Source: Lutibaculum sp963816555 (GTDB lineage: Bacteria > Pseudomonadota > Alphaproteobacteria > Rhizobiales > Tepidamorphaceae). Taken from it: a DNA stretch of 64,000 nucleotides. How positions within the stretch are numbered: position 1 is the stretch's first letter; every line of letters begins with the position of its first letter. The notes beneath the pieces are model-generated. The model did no database searches, was not told the DNA's origin, and saw only the letters and a program-made list of their open reading frames with translations. The position numbers and the translations under genes were made by a program. Where the stretch lies: contig CAWFLD010000004.1 in the NCBI GenBank assembly GCA_963816555.1, positions 186,001 through 250,000 on the forward strand. Direction: 5' to 3'. Positions 18,108-27,813 of this stretch are shown here, piece by piece.

Positions 18108-18839
18108 AGGGCCGGCGGACCGCGCTCGTCACGGGGGCCGCCAGCGGCATCGGAGCCGGCATCGTGCGGCAGCTCGTCGAGGAAGGCTGGCTCGTCGCCC
18201 TCGTCGACCGCGACGAGGCGGGCGCTCGAGGCCATCCGCCGCGACCTGCCCGCCGACCGGACGACGACGCTCGTCCGCGACGTCTCCCAGCCCGGAGCCG
18301 CCGCCGACGCGGTGGCGGCCACGGCCGCGCATTTCGGCCGGCTCGACGGTCTCGTGTCGAACGCCGGCATCATGATCCGGAAGCCGCTGGCCGAGCTGTC
18401 GGCGGAGGAGTGGAACGCCGTCATCGCGACGAACCTCTCCGCCTGCGCCTACCTCGCGAAGGCGGCCGCGCCGACGCTGCGCGAGCACAAGGGCGCGATC
18501 GTCACCATCGCCTCGACGCGGGCGCACATGTCGGAGCCCGACACGGAGGCCTACGCCGCCTCGAAGGGCGGCCTCGTCGCCCTCACCCACGCGCTGGCGA
18601 TCAGCCTCGGCCCCGACGTTCGGGCGAACTGCGTGAGCCCCGGCTGGATCGAGACGGAAGCGTATGACGAGCTGAGCGCCGTCGACCACGCGCAGCATCC
18701 GGCCGGCCGCGTCGGCACGGTGGAGGACGTGGCGCAGGCGGTCGCCTACCTCGTCGACGGGGAGCGCTCGGGCTTCGTGACGGGCTCCGAGCTCGTCATC
18801 GACGGCGGCATGACCCGCAAGATGATCTACGCGGAGTGA
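18104..18839 (+). CDS. Short-chain dehydrogenase/reductase (one surplus base)
   Basis: Corrected length 244 residues. Classical SDR motifs are present: TGAASGIG for NAD(P) binding, 'SNAGIM', the catalytic Ser in 'TIASTRA', Tyr-x3-Lys in 'AYAASKGG', and 'NCVSPGWIETE'. The frame breaks near 18219; deleting one base gives 'RDEA/ALEAIRRDLP' and a length divisible by three. The substrate is unknown. As the last gene of the cysK-alaX-sseA unit (ATGA overlap) it may act in sulfur or serine metabolism, but nothing in the protein shows this. It converges on the AI-2E-type transporter gene with a 3-base gap. Confidence 0.85.
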
Positions 18840-18842
18840 GGC

Positions 18843-20039
18843 TCACTCCGCCGCGCTCTGCCGGGGCGGCGAGGTGACGCCCGGCGGATCGCTCTCGTCC
18901 TCGTGCAGCGGCGAGACGTGGCGGGCGGAGAGGAACTGCCCCAGGGCGTTCATGCCGTCCGCGTGGTCGGTGAAGATCTTCGTCGTCACGAGGAACGGCA
19001 CCGCGACGAGCGCGCCGACGATGCCCCAGAGCCAGCCCCAGAAGGCCACCGCGATGAAGATCGCCACGGCGTTCAGCTCGAGCCGCCGGCCGACGATCGT
19101 CGGGGTGAGGAACTGGCCCTCGAGGGTCGTCAGGCAGAGATAGGCGAGCGGCGGCAGCATGCCCTGCGTCAGCGTGTCGAACGTCGCGATCGAGACGAGC
19201 GCGACCATGCCGATGCCGATGATCGAGCCGATATAGGGGATGAAGTTCAGGACGCCGCCCATGATCCCCCAGAGGACGGGGTTGGGCACGCCGAGCGCGA
19301 ACATCGCCGCCCAGATGCACATGCCGAGGCCGGCATTGATCACCGTGATGGTGAGAAGGTAGCGGGAGACCTCGCGCTCGACGTCGCGGGCGATGCGGAC
19401 CGCCCGCTTCTTGTCGGAGAAGGTCGGCATCGACGCCACGAGCTTCTCGTAGAACATGTCGCCGGAGGCGAGCAGGAAGAAGAGGAGCACGATGGTCAGC
19501 AGGAGCTTGGCGGCCATGTCGGGCGCCCCCGCGGCGACCTTGGACAGGAGGCCCGGCTCCCGCACGACGACCTTCTGGACGGTCGGGTCGTTCGTGTCCG
19601 TCATCTCCTCCACTTCCTTGGAGGCATCCTTGACCGCGTCCATCGGGCCGGAGACGTGGTGGAACTTCGCGCGGACCTCCTGGATGACCTCGGGCGCGTC
19701 GCGGACCCACTGCGAGACCGGCCCGCTCAGGAAGAAGATGCCGACGCCGATCGCGGCCGATATGCCGAAGACCAGGATGAAGGCCGTGACGCCTTCGGGG
19801 ACGCCCTTGCGGTGGGCGCCGCGCACGATCGGGCTCAGCACCAGCGCGAACAGGAAGGCCAGCGCGACGGGCAGCAGGAAGTCGGCGGCGAAATAGAGCG
19901 CGCCCGCCGTCGCGAACAGGAACAGCCCGACGATCGAGATCCGGACGAGCCGGTGTTCGGAGCCGGCCGGAACGGCGAGCACCTCTGTTGCGCCCTCCTC
20001 GTTCGAGGGTGGCGGCGTCGTCTGATTGATGCTGGCCAT
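18843..20039 (-). CDS. AI-2E/PerM-family membrane transporter
   Basis: 398 residues. An N-terminal charged tail is followed by about eight hydrophobic helices: two hairpins near 30-90 ('ISIVGLFLFATAGALYF', 'LPVALAFLFALVLSPIV'), a central amphipathic domain (110-190), and a C-terminal membrane part with 'NFIPYIGSIIGIGMVAL', the family's PxxG-like signature, and 'LEGQFLTPTIVGRRLELN'. The family includes autoinducer-2 exporters and Na+/H+ antiporters, so substrate assignment is open. Single gene. Confidence 0.85.
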   Translation of the reverse strand: MASINQTTPPPSNEEGATEVLAVPAGSEHRLVRISIVGLFLFATAGALYFAADFLLPVALAFLFALVLSPIVRGAHRKGVPEGVTAFILVFGISAAIGVGIFFLSGPVSQWVRDAPEVIQEVRAKFHHVSGPMDAVKDASKEVEEMTDTNDPTVQKVVVREPGLLSKVAAGAPDMAAKLLLTIVLLFFLLASGDMFYEKLVASMPTFSDKKRAVRIARDVEREVSRYLLTITVINAGLGMCIWAAMFALGVPNPVLWGIMGGVLNFIPYIGSIIGIGMVALVSIATFDTLTQGMLPPLAYLCLTTLEGQFLTPTIVGRRLELNAVAIFIAVAFWGWLWGIVGALVAVPFLVTTKIFTDHADGMNALGQFLSARHVSPLHEDESDPPGVTSPPRQSAAE

Positions 20040-20117
20040 TGAGCGCGCGCCCTCGGAGCTGGTCGCACTTGAACGTGAAGCCGGCCGCGCCGGTTCCCGC
20101 CCGGGGCGCGCGCGCCG

Positions 20118-20912
20118 CTAGTGCAGTATCTGGCTCAGGAAGAGCTTCGTGCGCTCGTGCTGCGGGTTCTCGAAGAAGTCCTTGGGAACGTTCTGCTCGA
20201 TGACCTGCCCGGCATCCATGAAGATGACGCGGTCGGCGACCTGGCGCGCGAAGCCCATCTCGTGGGTCACGCAGATCATCGTCATGCCGGACTGCGCCAG
20301 GTCGACCATGACGTCGAGCACCTCCTTGATCATCTCCGGGTCGAGCGCCGAGGTCGGCTCGTCGAACAGCATGATCTTGGGGTTCATGCAGAGCGAGCGC
20401 GCGATCGCGACGCGCTGCTGCTGGCCGCCCGAGAGCTGGCCCGGGTACTTGTGCGCCTGCTCGGGGATCTTCACGCGGGTGAGGTACTCCATCGCGACCT
20501 CCTCCGCCTGCTTCTTGGGCATCTTGCGGACCCAGATCGGCGCGAGCGTGCAGTTCTCCAGGATCGTCAGGTGGGGAAACAGGTTGAAGTGCTGGAACAC
20601 CATGCCGACCTCGCGGCGGATCTCGTCGATCCGCTTCAGGTCGTTCGTCAGCTCGATCCCGTCGACGATGATCGACCCGCGCTGATGCTCCTCCAGCCGG
20701 TTGACGCACCTGATGAGCGTCGACTTGCCCGACCCCGAGGGCCCGCAGACGACGATGCGCTCGCCGGTCTTCACGCGCAGGTTGATGTCGCGCAGCACGT
20801 GGAACTCGCCGTACCACTTGTGCACGTCGATCATCTCGATCGCCATGTCGTTGCCGCTCGTCGAGGGCACGGCGGTGCGGCGCGGGGCGGGGGCGGCGTC
20901 TGTCGTGGTCAT
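20118..20912 (-). CDS. aapP: General amino-acid ABC importer, ATPase
   Basis: 264 residues. Walker A GPSGSGKS, signature LSGGQQQR, Walker B 'IMLFDEPTSALDP' and 'MICVTHEMGFA' are all intact. The polar amino-acid class is shown by 'LIRCVNRLEEHQ' and 'FQHFNLFPH'. It is the last gene of the aapJ-aapQ-aapM-aapP operon, six bases after aapM. The complete set and order match the broad-specificity L-amino-acid transporter of rhizobia. Confidence 0.93.
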   Translation of the reverse strand: MTTTDAAPAPRRTAVPSTSGNDMAIEMIDVHKWYGEFHVLRDINLRVKTGERIVVCGPSGSGKSTLIRCVNRLEEHQRGSIIVDGIELTNDLKRIDEIRREVGMVFQHFNLFPHLTILENCTLAPIWVRKMPKKQAEEVAMEYLTRVKIPEQAHKYPGQLSGGQQQRVAIARSLCMNPKIMLFDEPTSALDPEMIKEVLDVMVDLAQSGMTMICVTHEMGFARQVADRVIFMDAGQVIEQNVPKDFFENPQHERTKLFLSQILH

Positions 20913-20918
20913 GCGGGG

Positions 20919-22058
20919 TCAGCTCCTGTGGCCGGTGTCGAGCCGGCGCTCGATGAACATCGAGTAGCGCGACATGCTGAAGCAGAAGATCCAGTAGACG
21001 GCGGCGGCGAAGGCGAAGCCGGTCGCCGCGGTCTGCGGGGTGGCCCAGTTCGTGTCCGAGAAGTTCAGCTGCACGATGCCGAGCAGGTCGAAGAGGCCGA
21101 TGATCAGGACGAGGCTCGTGTCCTTGAAGAGGCCGATGAAGGTGTTGACGATCCCGGGGATGACGATCTTCAGCGCCTGCGGCAGGATGATCAGGTAGGT
21201 GCTCGACCAGTAGCCGAGGCCGAGCGCCGCGGCCGCCTCGTACTGCCCCTTCGGGATGGCCTGCAGGCCGCCGCGCACCACCTCCGCCATGTAGGCGGAC
21301 GAGAAGAACGCCACGCCGATCAGCGCCCGCAGCAGCTTGTTGAAGTTGACGCCCTCCGGCAGGAAGAACGGCAGCATCACGCTCGACATGAAGAGCACCG
21401 TGATCAGCGGCACGCCGCGCCACAGCTCGATGAAGGCGACGGAGAACAGCTTCACCGCCGGCATCTTCGATCTTCGCCCGAGCGCGAGCAGGATGCCGAG
21501 CGGGAACGACATCACGATGCCGCTCACCGCCACCACCAGCGTCACCGTCAGGCCGCCCCAGCGCGAGGTCGGCACGGTCTCGAGCCCGAAGCCGCCGGCC
21601 AGCAGGATGTAGGCGGCGACCGGGAACACGACGAGCAGGAAGATCGCGTTCAGCCCCTTGTAGGGCACGCGCGGGGTCGCCATCGGGATCAGCCCGGCGG
21701 CGAGCAGGAAGAACACGAGGTTGACCCGCCAGCGCTCGTCGATCGGGTAGCGGCCATAGATGAACTGGCCGAACTTCGCCTTCACGAAGGCCCAGCAGGC
21801 GCCCGTCTCCGGCCCGACGCAGGCGTCGCGGCTCGACCCGTTCCACACCGCGTCGACGAAGGCCCACTCGAAGAGCGGCGGCAGCGCCCAGGCGAGGAAC
21901 AGGATGGCGAGGATCGTCATCGCCCCGTTGGCCGGCGTGCGGAACAGGTTCTGGCGCATCCAGCCCCCGGCCCCGCCCTGCCGCGCCGGCGGCGGCAGGG
22001 CCGCCACCATCTCCTGGCGGACGAAGATGCGGTCCGTCTCCGAATGAAGCTCGGCCAT
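20919..22058 (-). CDS. aapM: General amino-acid ABC importer, permease AapM
   Basis: 379 residues, the larger type of polar-amino-acid permease. A soluble N-terminus ('RIFVRQEMVAALPPPARQGG') is followed by a first helix, a periplasmic loop with two cysteines ('SSRDACVGPETGACWAF'), and a standard HisM-type core with 'EVVRGGLQAIPKGQYEAAAALGLGYW' as the coupling loop. The cysteine pair in the loop is seen in other AapM proteins as I recall. The frame is intact. It follows aapQ with one base between stop and start. Confidence 0.9.
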   Translation of the reverse strand: MAELHSETDRIFVRQEMVAALPPPARQGGAGGWMRQNLFRTPANGAMTILAILFLAWALPPLFEWAFVDAVWNGSSRDACVGPETGACWAFVKAKFGQFIYGRYPIDERWRVNLVFFLLAAGLIPMATPRVPYKGLNAIFLLVVFPVAAYILLAGGFGLETVPTSRWGGLTVTLVVAVSGIVMSFPLGILLALGRRSKMPAVKLFSVAFIELWRGVPLITVLFMSSVMLPFFLPEGVNFNKLLRALIGVAFFSSAYMAEVVRGGLQAIPKGQYEAAAALGLGYWSSTYLIILPQALKIVIPGIVNTFIGLFKDTSLVLIIGLFDLLGIVQLNFSDTNWATPQTAATGFAFAAAVYWIFCFSMSRYSMFIERRLDTGHRS

Positions 22059-22059
22059 G

Positions 22060-23272
22060 TCAGCGCTCCACCAGGGCGTAGCGGTCGTTGAACCAGTTCA
22101 TGAAGCTCGAGGTCAGCAGGCTGAGCGTCAGGTAGACGGCCATGGTCAGGGCGATGACCTCGACCGCCTGGCCGGTCTGGTTGAGCACCGTCCCGGCGAA
22201 CACCGCGACGAGGTCGGGATAGCCGATCGCGACGGCGAGCGAGGAGTTCTTCGTCAGGTTCAGGTACTGGCTGGTGAGCGGCGGGATGATCACCCGCATC
22301 GCCTGCGGGATGATGATCAGGCGCAGGATCTTGCCGTAGCTCAGGCCGAGCGCGCCGGCCGCCTCCCACTGCCCCCTGCTGACGGCGAGGATGCCGCCGC
22401 GGACGATCTCGGCGATGAAGGCGGCGGTGTAGAGTGCTGAGCCCGAGGAGCAGCGCCATGAATTCCGGCATGACCTGCTGGCCGCCGGAGAAGTTGAAGC
22501 CCTTGAGCTCGGGGAACTCGATGGCGATCGGCACGCCGAGGATGAGCCAGACGACCAGGGGCACCCCGACCATGATCGCGAGGCCGACCGGCAACATCGG
22601 GAAGCTCTGCCCCGTCTCCAGGCGGCGCTTCTTCGCCCACCGCGACAGGACGACCACCGCGACGACGGAGCAGGCGATCGCGCCGAACAGGATCCCCGAC
22701 CCGCTCTCCATGATCGGGCGGGGAATGAACAGGCCGCGATTGTTGAGGTTCGAGCCGAGCGGCAGCGCCAGGCCCTGGCGCGGCGACGGCAGCACGCTGA
22801 GCACCGCCTTGTACCAGAACAGCAGCTGCAGCAGCAGCGGCACGTTGCGCAGCGTCTCGACATAGGCGGTCGCCAGCTTGGCGACGAGCCAGTTCTTGGA
22901 CAGCCGCGCGATGCCGACGATGAAGCCGATGATCGTGGCGAAGCCGATGCCGAGGATGGAGACGAGGATGGTGTTCAGCAGGCCGACGATGAAGGCGCGG
23001 CCATAGGAGGAATCGTCGGTGTACGGGACGAGGGTCTGCGAGACGACGAAGCCGGAGCGATCCCAGAGAAACCCGAAGCCGGACGCGATATGCGCGTTGC
23101 TGAGGTTGGTGGCGGCGTTGTGGGCGATCCAGAGCGCGAAGAGCACGACGCCCAGGATCAGGAGGATCTGGAAGAGGGCGGAGCGAAACGCCGGGTCGTA
23201 GAGCCACCGCCTCTTGGCGGACTCCGCCTCGCCCGCAGCCGGCGTCTTGCCGGCCGTGTTGTCCAAGCTCAT
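22060..23272 (-). CDS. aapQ: General amino-acid ABC importer, permease AapQ (one surplus base)
   Basis: Corrected length 403 residues. First helix 'FQILLILGVVLFALWIAHN', a long periplasmic segment 'HIASGFGFLWDRSGFVVSQTL', and a C-terminal core with 'EIVRGGILAVSRGQWEAAGALGLSYG' as the ATPase-contact loop. A single surplus base near 22439 splits the gene inside 'LLLGL/ALYTAAFIAE'. ATG 23272 is chosen because it gives the usual AapQ start; ATG 23284 is four codons upstream. It sits between aapJ and aapM in the expected order. Confidence 0.88.
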
Positions 23273-23363
23273 TCGCGCCCCCATGCGCAAACGAAGACCA
23301 AGTCTCAAGCGACCCGAAGGCGGCTCCCGCATCTGATTTTTGTGGCGGGCGCCGCTTGTCAGA

Positions 23364-24380
23364 TCAGCGGATCGGCGGAGCGTACTGGATGCCGCCCTTC
23401 GTCCACAGCGCGTTCAGGCCGCGGTCGATGCCGAGCGGCGTGTCCGGGCCGACATTGCGGTCGAAGATCTCGCCGTAGTTGCCGACGCCCTTGATGACGC
23501 TGGACCGCCCAGTCCTGGGTCAGGCCGATCGACTCGCCGAAATTGCCGTCGGCGCCGACGCAGGCGCTGGATGTTCGGATTGTCGGAATCCGACATCTTG
23601 TCGACGTTCTCGGAGGTCACGCCGAGCTCCTCGGCGTTGAGCAGGGCGAAGTGCACCCACTTCACGATGTTGAACCACTGGTCGTCGCCCTGGCGCACGA
23701 CCGGGCCGAGCGGCTCCTTGGAGATGATCTCCGGCAGGACCATGTAGTCGTCCGGGTTCGGCAGCGTCAGGCGGACCGAATAGAGGCCCGAGGCGTCCGT
23801 CGTGTAGACGTCGCAGCGGCCGGCGGCGAAGGCGGTGTTGGTGTCCTCGAGCTTCTCGAAGGCGACCGGCTCGTATTCCATGTTGTTGGCGCGGAAGTAG
23901 TCGGCGAGGTTCAGCTCGGTCGTCGTGCCGGTCTGCACGCAGACCGAGGCGCCGGACAGCTCGAGCGCGGACGACACGCCGAGCGACTTCGGCACCATGA
24001 AGCCCTGGCCGTCATAGTAGTTGACGCCCGCGAAGTTCAGGCCGAGCGGGGTGTCGCGCGACATCGTCCAGGTCGTGTTGCGCGTCAGCACGTCGACCTC
24101 GCCCGACTGCAGCGCGGTGAAGCGCTCCTTGGCGGTCAGCGGCGAGAAGCGCACCGCCTTCGGGTCGTCGAAGATGGCCGCGGCGACCGCCCGGCAGTAG
24201 TCGACGTCGAGGCCGGTCCACTCGCCCGCAGTCGTCAGGCGCGCTGAACCCGGCGAGGCCGGTGCTCACGCCGCACTGCAGGTAGCCCTTCTGCTTGACG
24301 TCATCGAGCGTCGACGCGGACGCGGCGCTCGTGAAACCGAGTGCGGCCCCCACCGCAACGATCATCAGTTTGGTTTTCAT
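23364..24380 (-). CDS. aapJ: General amino-acid binding protein AapJ (three surplus bases)
   Basis: Corrected length 337 residues. Signal peptide MKTKLMIVAVGAALGFTSAASA, then 'STLDDVKQKGYLQCGVSTGLAGFSAPDDSGEW', typical of AapJ/BztA binding proteins. Further typical blocks are 'DVLTRNTTWTMSRD' and the C-terminal 'GGIQYAPPIR'. Frame breaks near 23502, 23561 and 24230 are each healed by removing one base, and the total length then becomes divisible by three. First gene of the aapJQMP operon; the promoter should lie in the 207-base region shared with metC. Confidence 0.88.
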
Positions 24381-24587
24381 GAAGTTGCCTTCTCTGTTAC
24401 CCGTTGGAAGACGTGTGGTTTCGGTCGTAGCTCCCCCGCCCCTGCCAGACGAGAAACGGGAAGGTCCGCCCCACACATTGTTGAACCGGGCTTCCCGGAG
24501 TATGGGATGCGCCGGCTGCGGACATTCATCACATGCCATTGCGACCAGCGGGTCAAGCTTTTTGGAAGTGGAAAGAAGCGCGCGCAA

Positions 24588-25805
24588 ATGACGGATACAA
24601 AACGAGATTCGACTTTAGTGGAAGGCCGTGCGCCACGCCACCGCCACAGCGAGGACACCAATCTGGTCCATATTGGGCGGCGACCGGACGAGCAGTTCGG
24701 CTTCGTCAACCCGCCCGTCTATCGCGGCTCCACGGTGCTCTACCCGGACGCCGCGACCTTCGCCCGGCGCGACCGCAAGTACCCGTACGGCCTCGCCGGC
24801 AGCCCGACGACGGACGCCCTCGAGGAGGTCGTGACGCATCTGGAGCGCGGCGCCGGCACGGTGCTCACCTCCTCCGGGCTCTCGGCGATCTCGGTCGCGC
24901 TCCTGTCGTGCCTCAACGCCGGCGACCACCTGCTCGTCAGCGATTCCTGCTACCTCCCGACGCGGCGCTTCTGCGACAAGCTGCTCAAGCGCTTCGGCGT
25001 CGAGACGACCTATTACGACCCGCGCATCGGCGGTGAGATCGCCGGGCTGTTCCGGGACAACACGCGGGCGATTCTCCTCGAATCGCCCGGCTCGCTCACC
25101 TTCGAGATCCAGGACGTGCCGGCGATCGTCGCCGCCGCCCGGCCGCACGGGATCACGACGGTGATCGACAACACCTGGGCGACGCCGCTCTTCCTCCGGC
25201 CGATCGAGATGGGCGTCGACATCTCGCTGCACGCGGGCACGAAGTTCTTCACCGGCCACTCCGACGCGCTGCTCGGCACCGTGACGGCCAACGAGCGCCT
25301 GTGGCCGGCCCTCAAGGAAGCCTGGAGCGTGTTCGGCGAGTGCGCCGCGCCCGACGTCGCCTATCTCGGGCAGCGGGGCGTGCGCTCGCTGTCGCTGCGC
25401 GTCGAGCGCTCGATGAAGGTCGGGCTCGAGATGGCGGAGTGGCTGGAGGGCCGGCCGGAGGTCGCGCAGGTGCTGCACCCCGCCCTGCCGAGCCATCCCG
25501 ACCACGCGATCTGGAAGCGCGACTTCGACGGCGCGACGTCGCTCTTCGCCATCGTGCTGCGCGAAGGGCCGACGGAGGCGCTCGAGGCCTTTCTCGACGA
25601 GCTCGACCTGTTCGGCATCGGCGCGTCGTGGGGCGGCTACGAGAGCCTCGCCATCCCGTTCGACCCGATCCGCACGGCGACGACCTGGCGGGCCGAAGGG
25701 CCGGCGATCCGCCTCTATATCGGCCTCGAGGCGCCGGACGACCTGAAGGCGGATCTCGACGCCGGCTTTTCGCGCTGGCGGGAAAAGGGCGGCGGCACGG
25801 CATGA
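24588..25805 (+). CDS. metC: Cystathionine beta-lyase-type PLP enzyme
   Basis: 405 residues of the Cys/Met-metabolism PLP family. 'NPPVYRGSTVLYPD', 'TSSGLSAISVALL', 'IDNTWATPLF' and the PLP lysine in 'HAGTKFFTGHSD' are all present, and 'FGECAAPDVAYLGQRGVRSLSLR' is typical of the alphaproteobacterial MetC branch. The enzyme splits cystathionine into homocysteine, pyruvate and ammonia. ATG 24588 lacks a strong ribosome site but gives the family start. Its stop overlaps the SGNH-like gene (ATGA), so an unusual three-gene unit follows. Confidence 0.88.
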   Translation: MTDTKRDSTLVEGRAPRHRHSEDTNLVHIGRRPDEQFGFVNPPVYRGSTVLYPDAATFARRDRKYPYGLAGSPTTDALEEVVTHLERGAGTVLTSSGLSAISVALLSCLNAGDHLLVSDSCYLPTRRFCDKLLKRFGVETTYYDPRIGGEIAGLFRDNTRAILLESPGSLTFEIQDVPAIVAAARPHGITTVIDNTWATPLFLRPIEMGVDISLHAGTKFFTGHSDALLGTVTANERLWPALKEAWSVFGECAAPDVAYLGQRGVRSLSLRVERSMKVGLEMAEWLEGRPEVAQVLHPALPSHPDHAIWKRDFDGATSLFAIVLREGPTEALEAFLDELDLFGIGASWGGYESLAIPFDPIRTATTWRAEGPAIRLYIGLEAPDDLKADLDAGFSRWREKGGGTA

Positions 25806-26506
25806 CCGGGCGCGACGACACGGCGCCGCGCGCGATGGTCATCGGCGACAGCCACATCGCCGCGGTGCTGGCCGGCAGTCGCAGGCGCGCCAGGAAGGTC
25901 CGGATCCTCCGGGCCATCGACGTGCCGGGCTACAAGAGCCGCCGCCGGCTCGACCCCGGCAGGCTCGACGTCGCGCCGGACACGCTGGTCTTCGAGCTGT
26001 TCGGCGGCAACATCCACTCGATCATGTCGGTGATCGAGCTCGATCCGCCGGTCGACTTCGTCTGCCCGCACGTCGCCGAGATCGACGACAGCCGGCAGAT
26101 CGTGCCCTACTCGCTCGTCCGCGAGGCGATGGCGCGGCAGATCAAGTCGCACCAGATCGACAACGTCGAGAAGCTGCGCTCCGTCGTCCCGCGCGTGGTC
26201 CACGTCGCCTCGCCGCCGCCGGTCGCCGAGGCGGAGCACATCCTCGAGCACCCCGGCCGCTTCGCCGAGGTCATCCACCGCGGCATCGCGCCGAAGCACG
26301 TGCGGATGAAGTTCTACCGCCTCCAGAACGACATCGTCGCCGAGTACTGCGCCCGGCACGGCATCGACGTGATCGAGCCGCCGGCCGACGCGCTCGACGA
26401 GGAGGGCTTCCTGCTCAAGGACTTCGCCTCTGCCGATCCGACGCATGCCAACGCGCGCTACGGCGCCCTCCTGCTCGACAAGATCGAGCAGCACGCGGAC
26501 AGCTGA
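25802..26506 (+). CDS. SGNH-hydrolase-like cytoplasmic protein
   Basis: 234 residues with no signal peptide or membrane helix. The sequence has features that fit a serine esterase of the SGNH fold: 'VIGDSHIA' near the N-terminus (block I GDS), 'ELFGGNIHS' in the middle (a GxN block) and 'SADPTHANARYG' near the C-terminus (Asp-x2-His of block V). The substrate is unknown; acyl groups on sugars are common for this fold. I do not recognise a named family. It is translationally coupled to metC and lies one base before a GSCFA gene, which has a related fold, so the two may act on the same molecule. Confidence 0.6.
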   Translation: MTGRDDTAPRAMVIGDSHIAAVLAGSRRRARKVRILRAIDVPGYKSRRRLDPGRLDVAPDTLVFELFGGNIHSIMSVIELDPPVDFVCPHVAEIDDSRQIVPYSLVREAMARQIKSHQIDNVEKLRSVVPRVVHVASPPPVAEAEHILEHPGRFAEVIHRGIAPKHVRMKFYRLQNDIVAEYCARHGIDVIEPPADALDEEGFLLKDFASADPTHANARYGALLLDKIEQHADS

Positions 26507-26507
26507 C

Positions 26508-27692
26508 ATGCACCCCTATCAAGGCAAGCCCGCCCACCAGTTCTGGAAGCGCGATCCCGGCATCGCGGATCCCTCCGCCCTCGATCCCGTCGTCGAGGCG
26601 GGCTTCAAGATCGAGCCCGACGACGCGGTGGTCACCGCGGGAAGCTGCTTCGCCCAGCACGTCGCCCGGCACCTGTCGCAGAGCGGCTTCAACTTCCTGG
26701 TGACCGAGCAGGCGCACCCGCTGCTGCCCGAGGACGTGGCGCGCGACAACGGCTACGGCCTGTTCTCGGCCCGCTACGGCAACATCTACACGACCGCGCA
26801 GCTGCGTCAGCTGCTGGAGCGCGCCTACGGCACGCGGCAGCCGGCGGAGAGCCACTGGACGCGCGACGGCCGCCTGTTCGACCCCTTCCGGCCGAACATC
26901 CAGCCGGGCGGCTTCCATTCGCTGGCGGAGCTCGAGCAGGACCGGATCCAGCACCTCAAGGCGGTACGCCAGGCCATTGAGTCCATGTCGGTCTTCGTCT
27001 TCACGCTCGGCCTCACCGAAGCCTGGCTCGACCGCCGAGACGGCTCCGTGTTCCCGCTCGCGCCGGGCGTCGCCGCCGGCGAGTTCGATCCCGAGATCCA
27101 CGCCTTCCACAACTTCACCGCCGCGGAGGTCGCCGAGGATCTCGCCTGGAGCCTCAGCTTCATCCGCTCGGTCAATCCCGGGGCCCGCTTCGTGCTCACG
27201 GTCTCGCCGGTGCCGCTGAACGCCACCTACACCGACCGGCACTGCCTCGTCGCGACCACCTACTCGAAGTCCGTCCTGCGGGTCGCGGCCGAGACGGTGA
27301 GCCGCGACATGGCCGACTGCGACTACTTCCCGTCCTACGAGATCATCACCGCGCCGCACGTGCGCGGCCGCTATTTCGGCCCGGACTGCCGCTCGGTCAC
27401 CGAGGACGGGGTGGAGCACGTCATGGGCGTGTTCCTGCGCCACTACGCCGACCGCCAGCGGCCGCGCCGCAGCGTCGCCGCGGCTGCCGGCAACCAGGTG
27501 GCGCAGATGACGCGGATCATCGAGGCGCTGTGCGACGAGGAGCTGATCTCGAGCGAGGCGGCGCCGCCGCGGCCGGGTGCCGCCTCCCCCGCAGCCTCCG
27601 CAAAGGCCGCCCCGCGGCGGCGCACGGCGAAGGCCGCCGCCCGGGCGCTCGCCCGCCGCGTGCGGGACATTCTTCCCCGTCCGCAGCGCTGA
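26508..27692 (+). CDS. GSCFA-domain protein
   Basis: 394 residues. The name-giving motif GSCFAQH lies near residue 45, followed by 'YGLFSARYGNIYTTAQLRQLLERA' and 'SVFVFTLGLTEAW', as in the GSCFA family (PF08885), which is related to SGNH esterases. 'LTVSPVPLNATYTDRHCLVATTYSKSVLR' is also characteristic. No signal peptide is present. The last ~50 residues are a low-complexity Ala/Pro/Arg/Lys tail, perhaps binding nucleic acid or phosphate-rich polymers. No function is established for the family; sugar or glycan de-esterification is an inference. It is the last gene of metC-SGNH-GSCFA. Confidence 0.85.
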   Translation: MHPYQGKPAHQFWKRDPGIADPSALDPVVEAGFKIEPDDAVVTAGSCFAQHVARHLSQSGFNFLVTEQAHPLLPEDVARDNGYGLFSARYGNIYTTAQLRQLLERAYGTRQPAESHWTRDGRLFDPFRPNIQPGGFHSLAELEQDRIQHLKAVRQAIESMSVFVFTLGLTEAWLDRRDGSVFPLAPGVAAGEFDPEIHAFHNFTAAEVAEDLAWSLSFIRSVNPGARFVLTVSPVPLNATYTDRHCLVATTYSKSVLRVAAETVSRDMADCDYFPSYEIITAPHVRGRYFGPDCRSVTEDGVEHVMGVFLRHYADRQRPRRSVAAAAGNQVAQMTRIIEALCDEELISSEAAPPRPGAASPAASAKAAPRRRTAKAAARALARRVRDILPRPQR

Positions 27693-27724
27693 GCGGCCGA
27701 GCCTCGCACCGCCGGGACGCCGGA

Positions 27725-27769
27725 AGCTGCATCGGCAGCTCTATCCCCGCACCTTGGATACGGTGCGGG
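27725..27769 (+). terminator. Tandem hairpins after the GSCFA gene
   Basis: AGCTGC/GCAGCT (27725-27730 / 27735-27740, ATCG loop) is followed by CCCGCACC/GGTGCGGG (27746-27753 / 27762-27769). They start 33 bases after the GSCFA stop and lie before the oppositely oriented tRNA-Arg, so they may end transcription from either side. No T-run follows. Confidence 0.5.
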
Positions 27770-27813
27770 ATCGGGCGCCGGAAACGCAATGAAATCGAAG
27801 GCCGAAAATAGGG

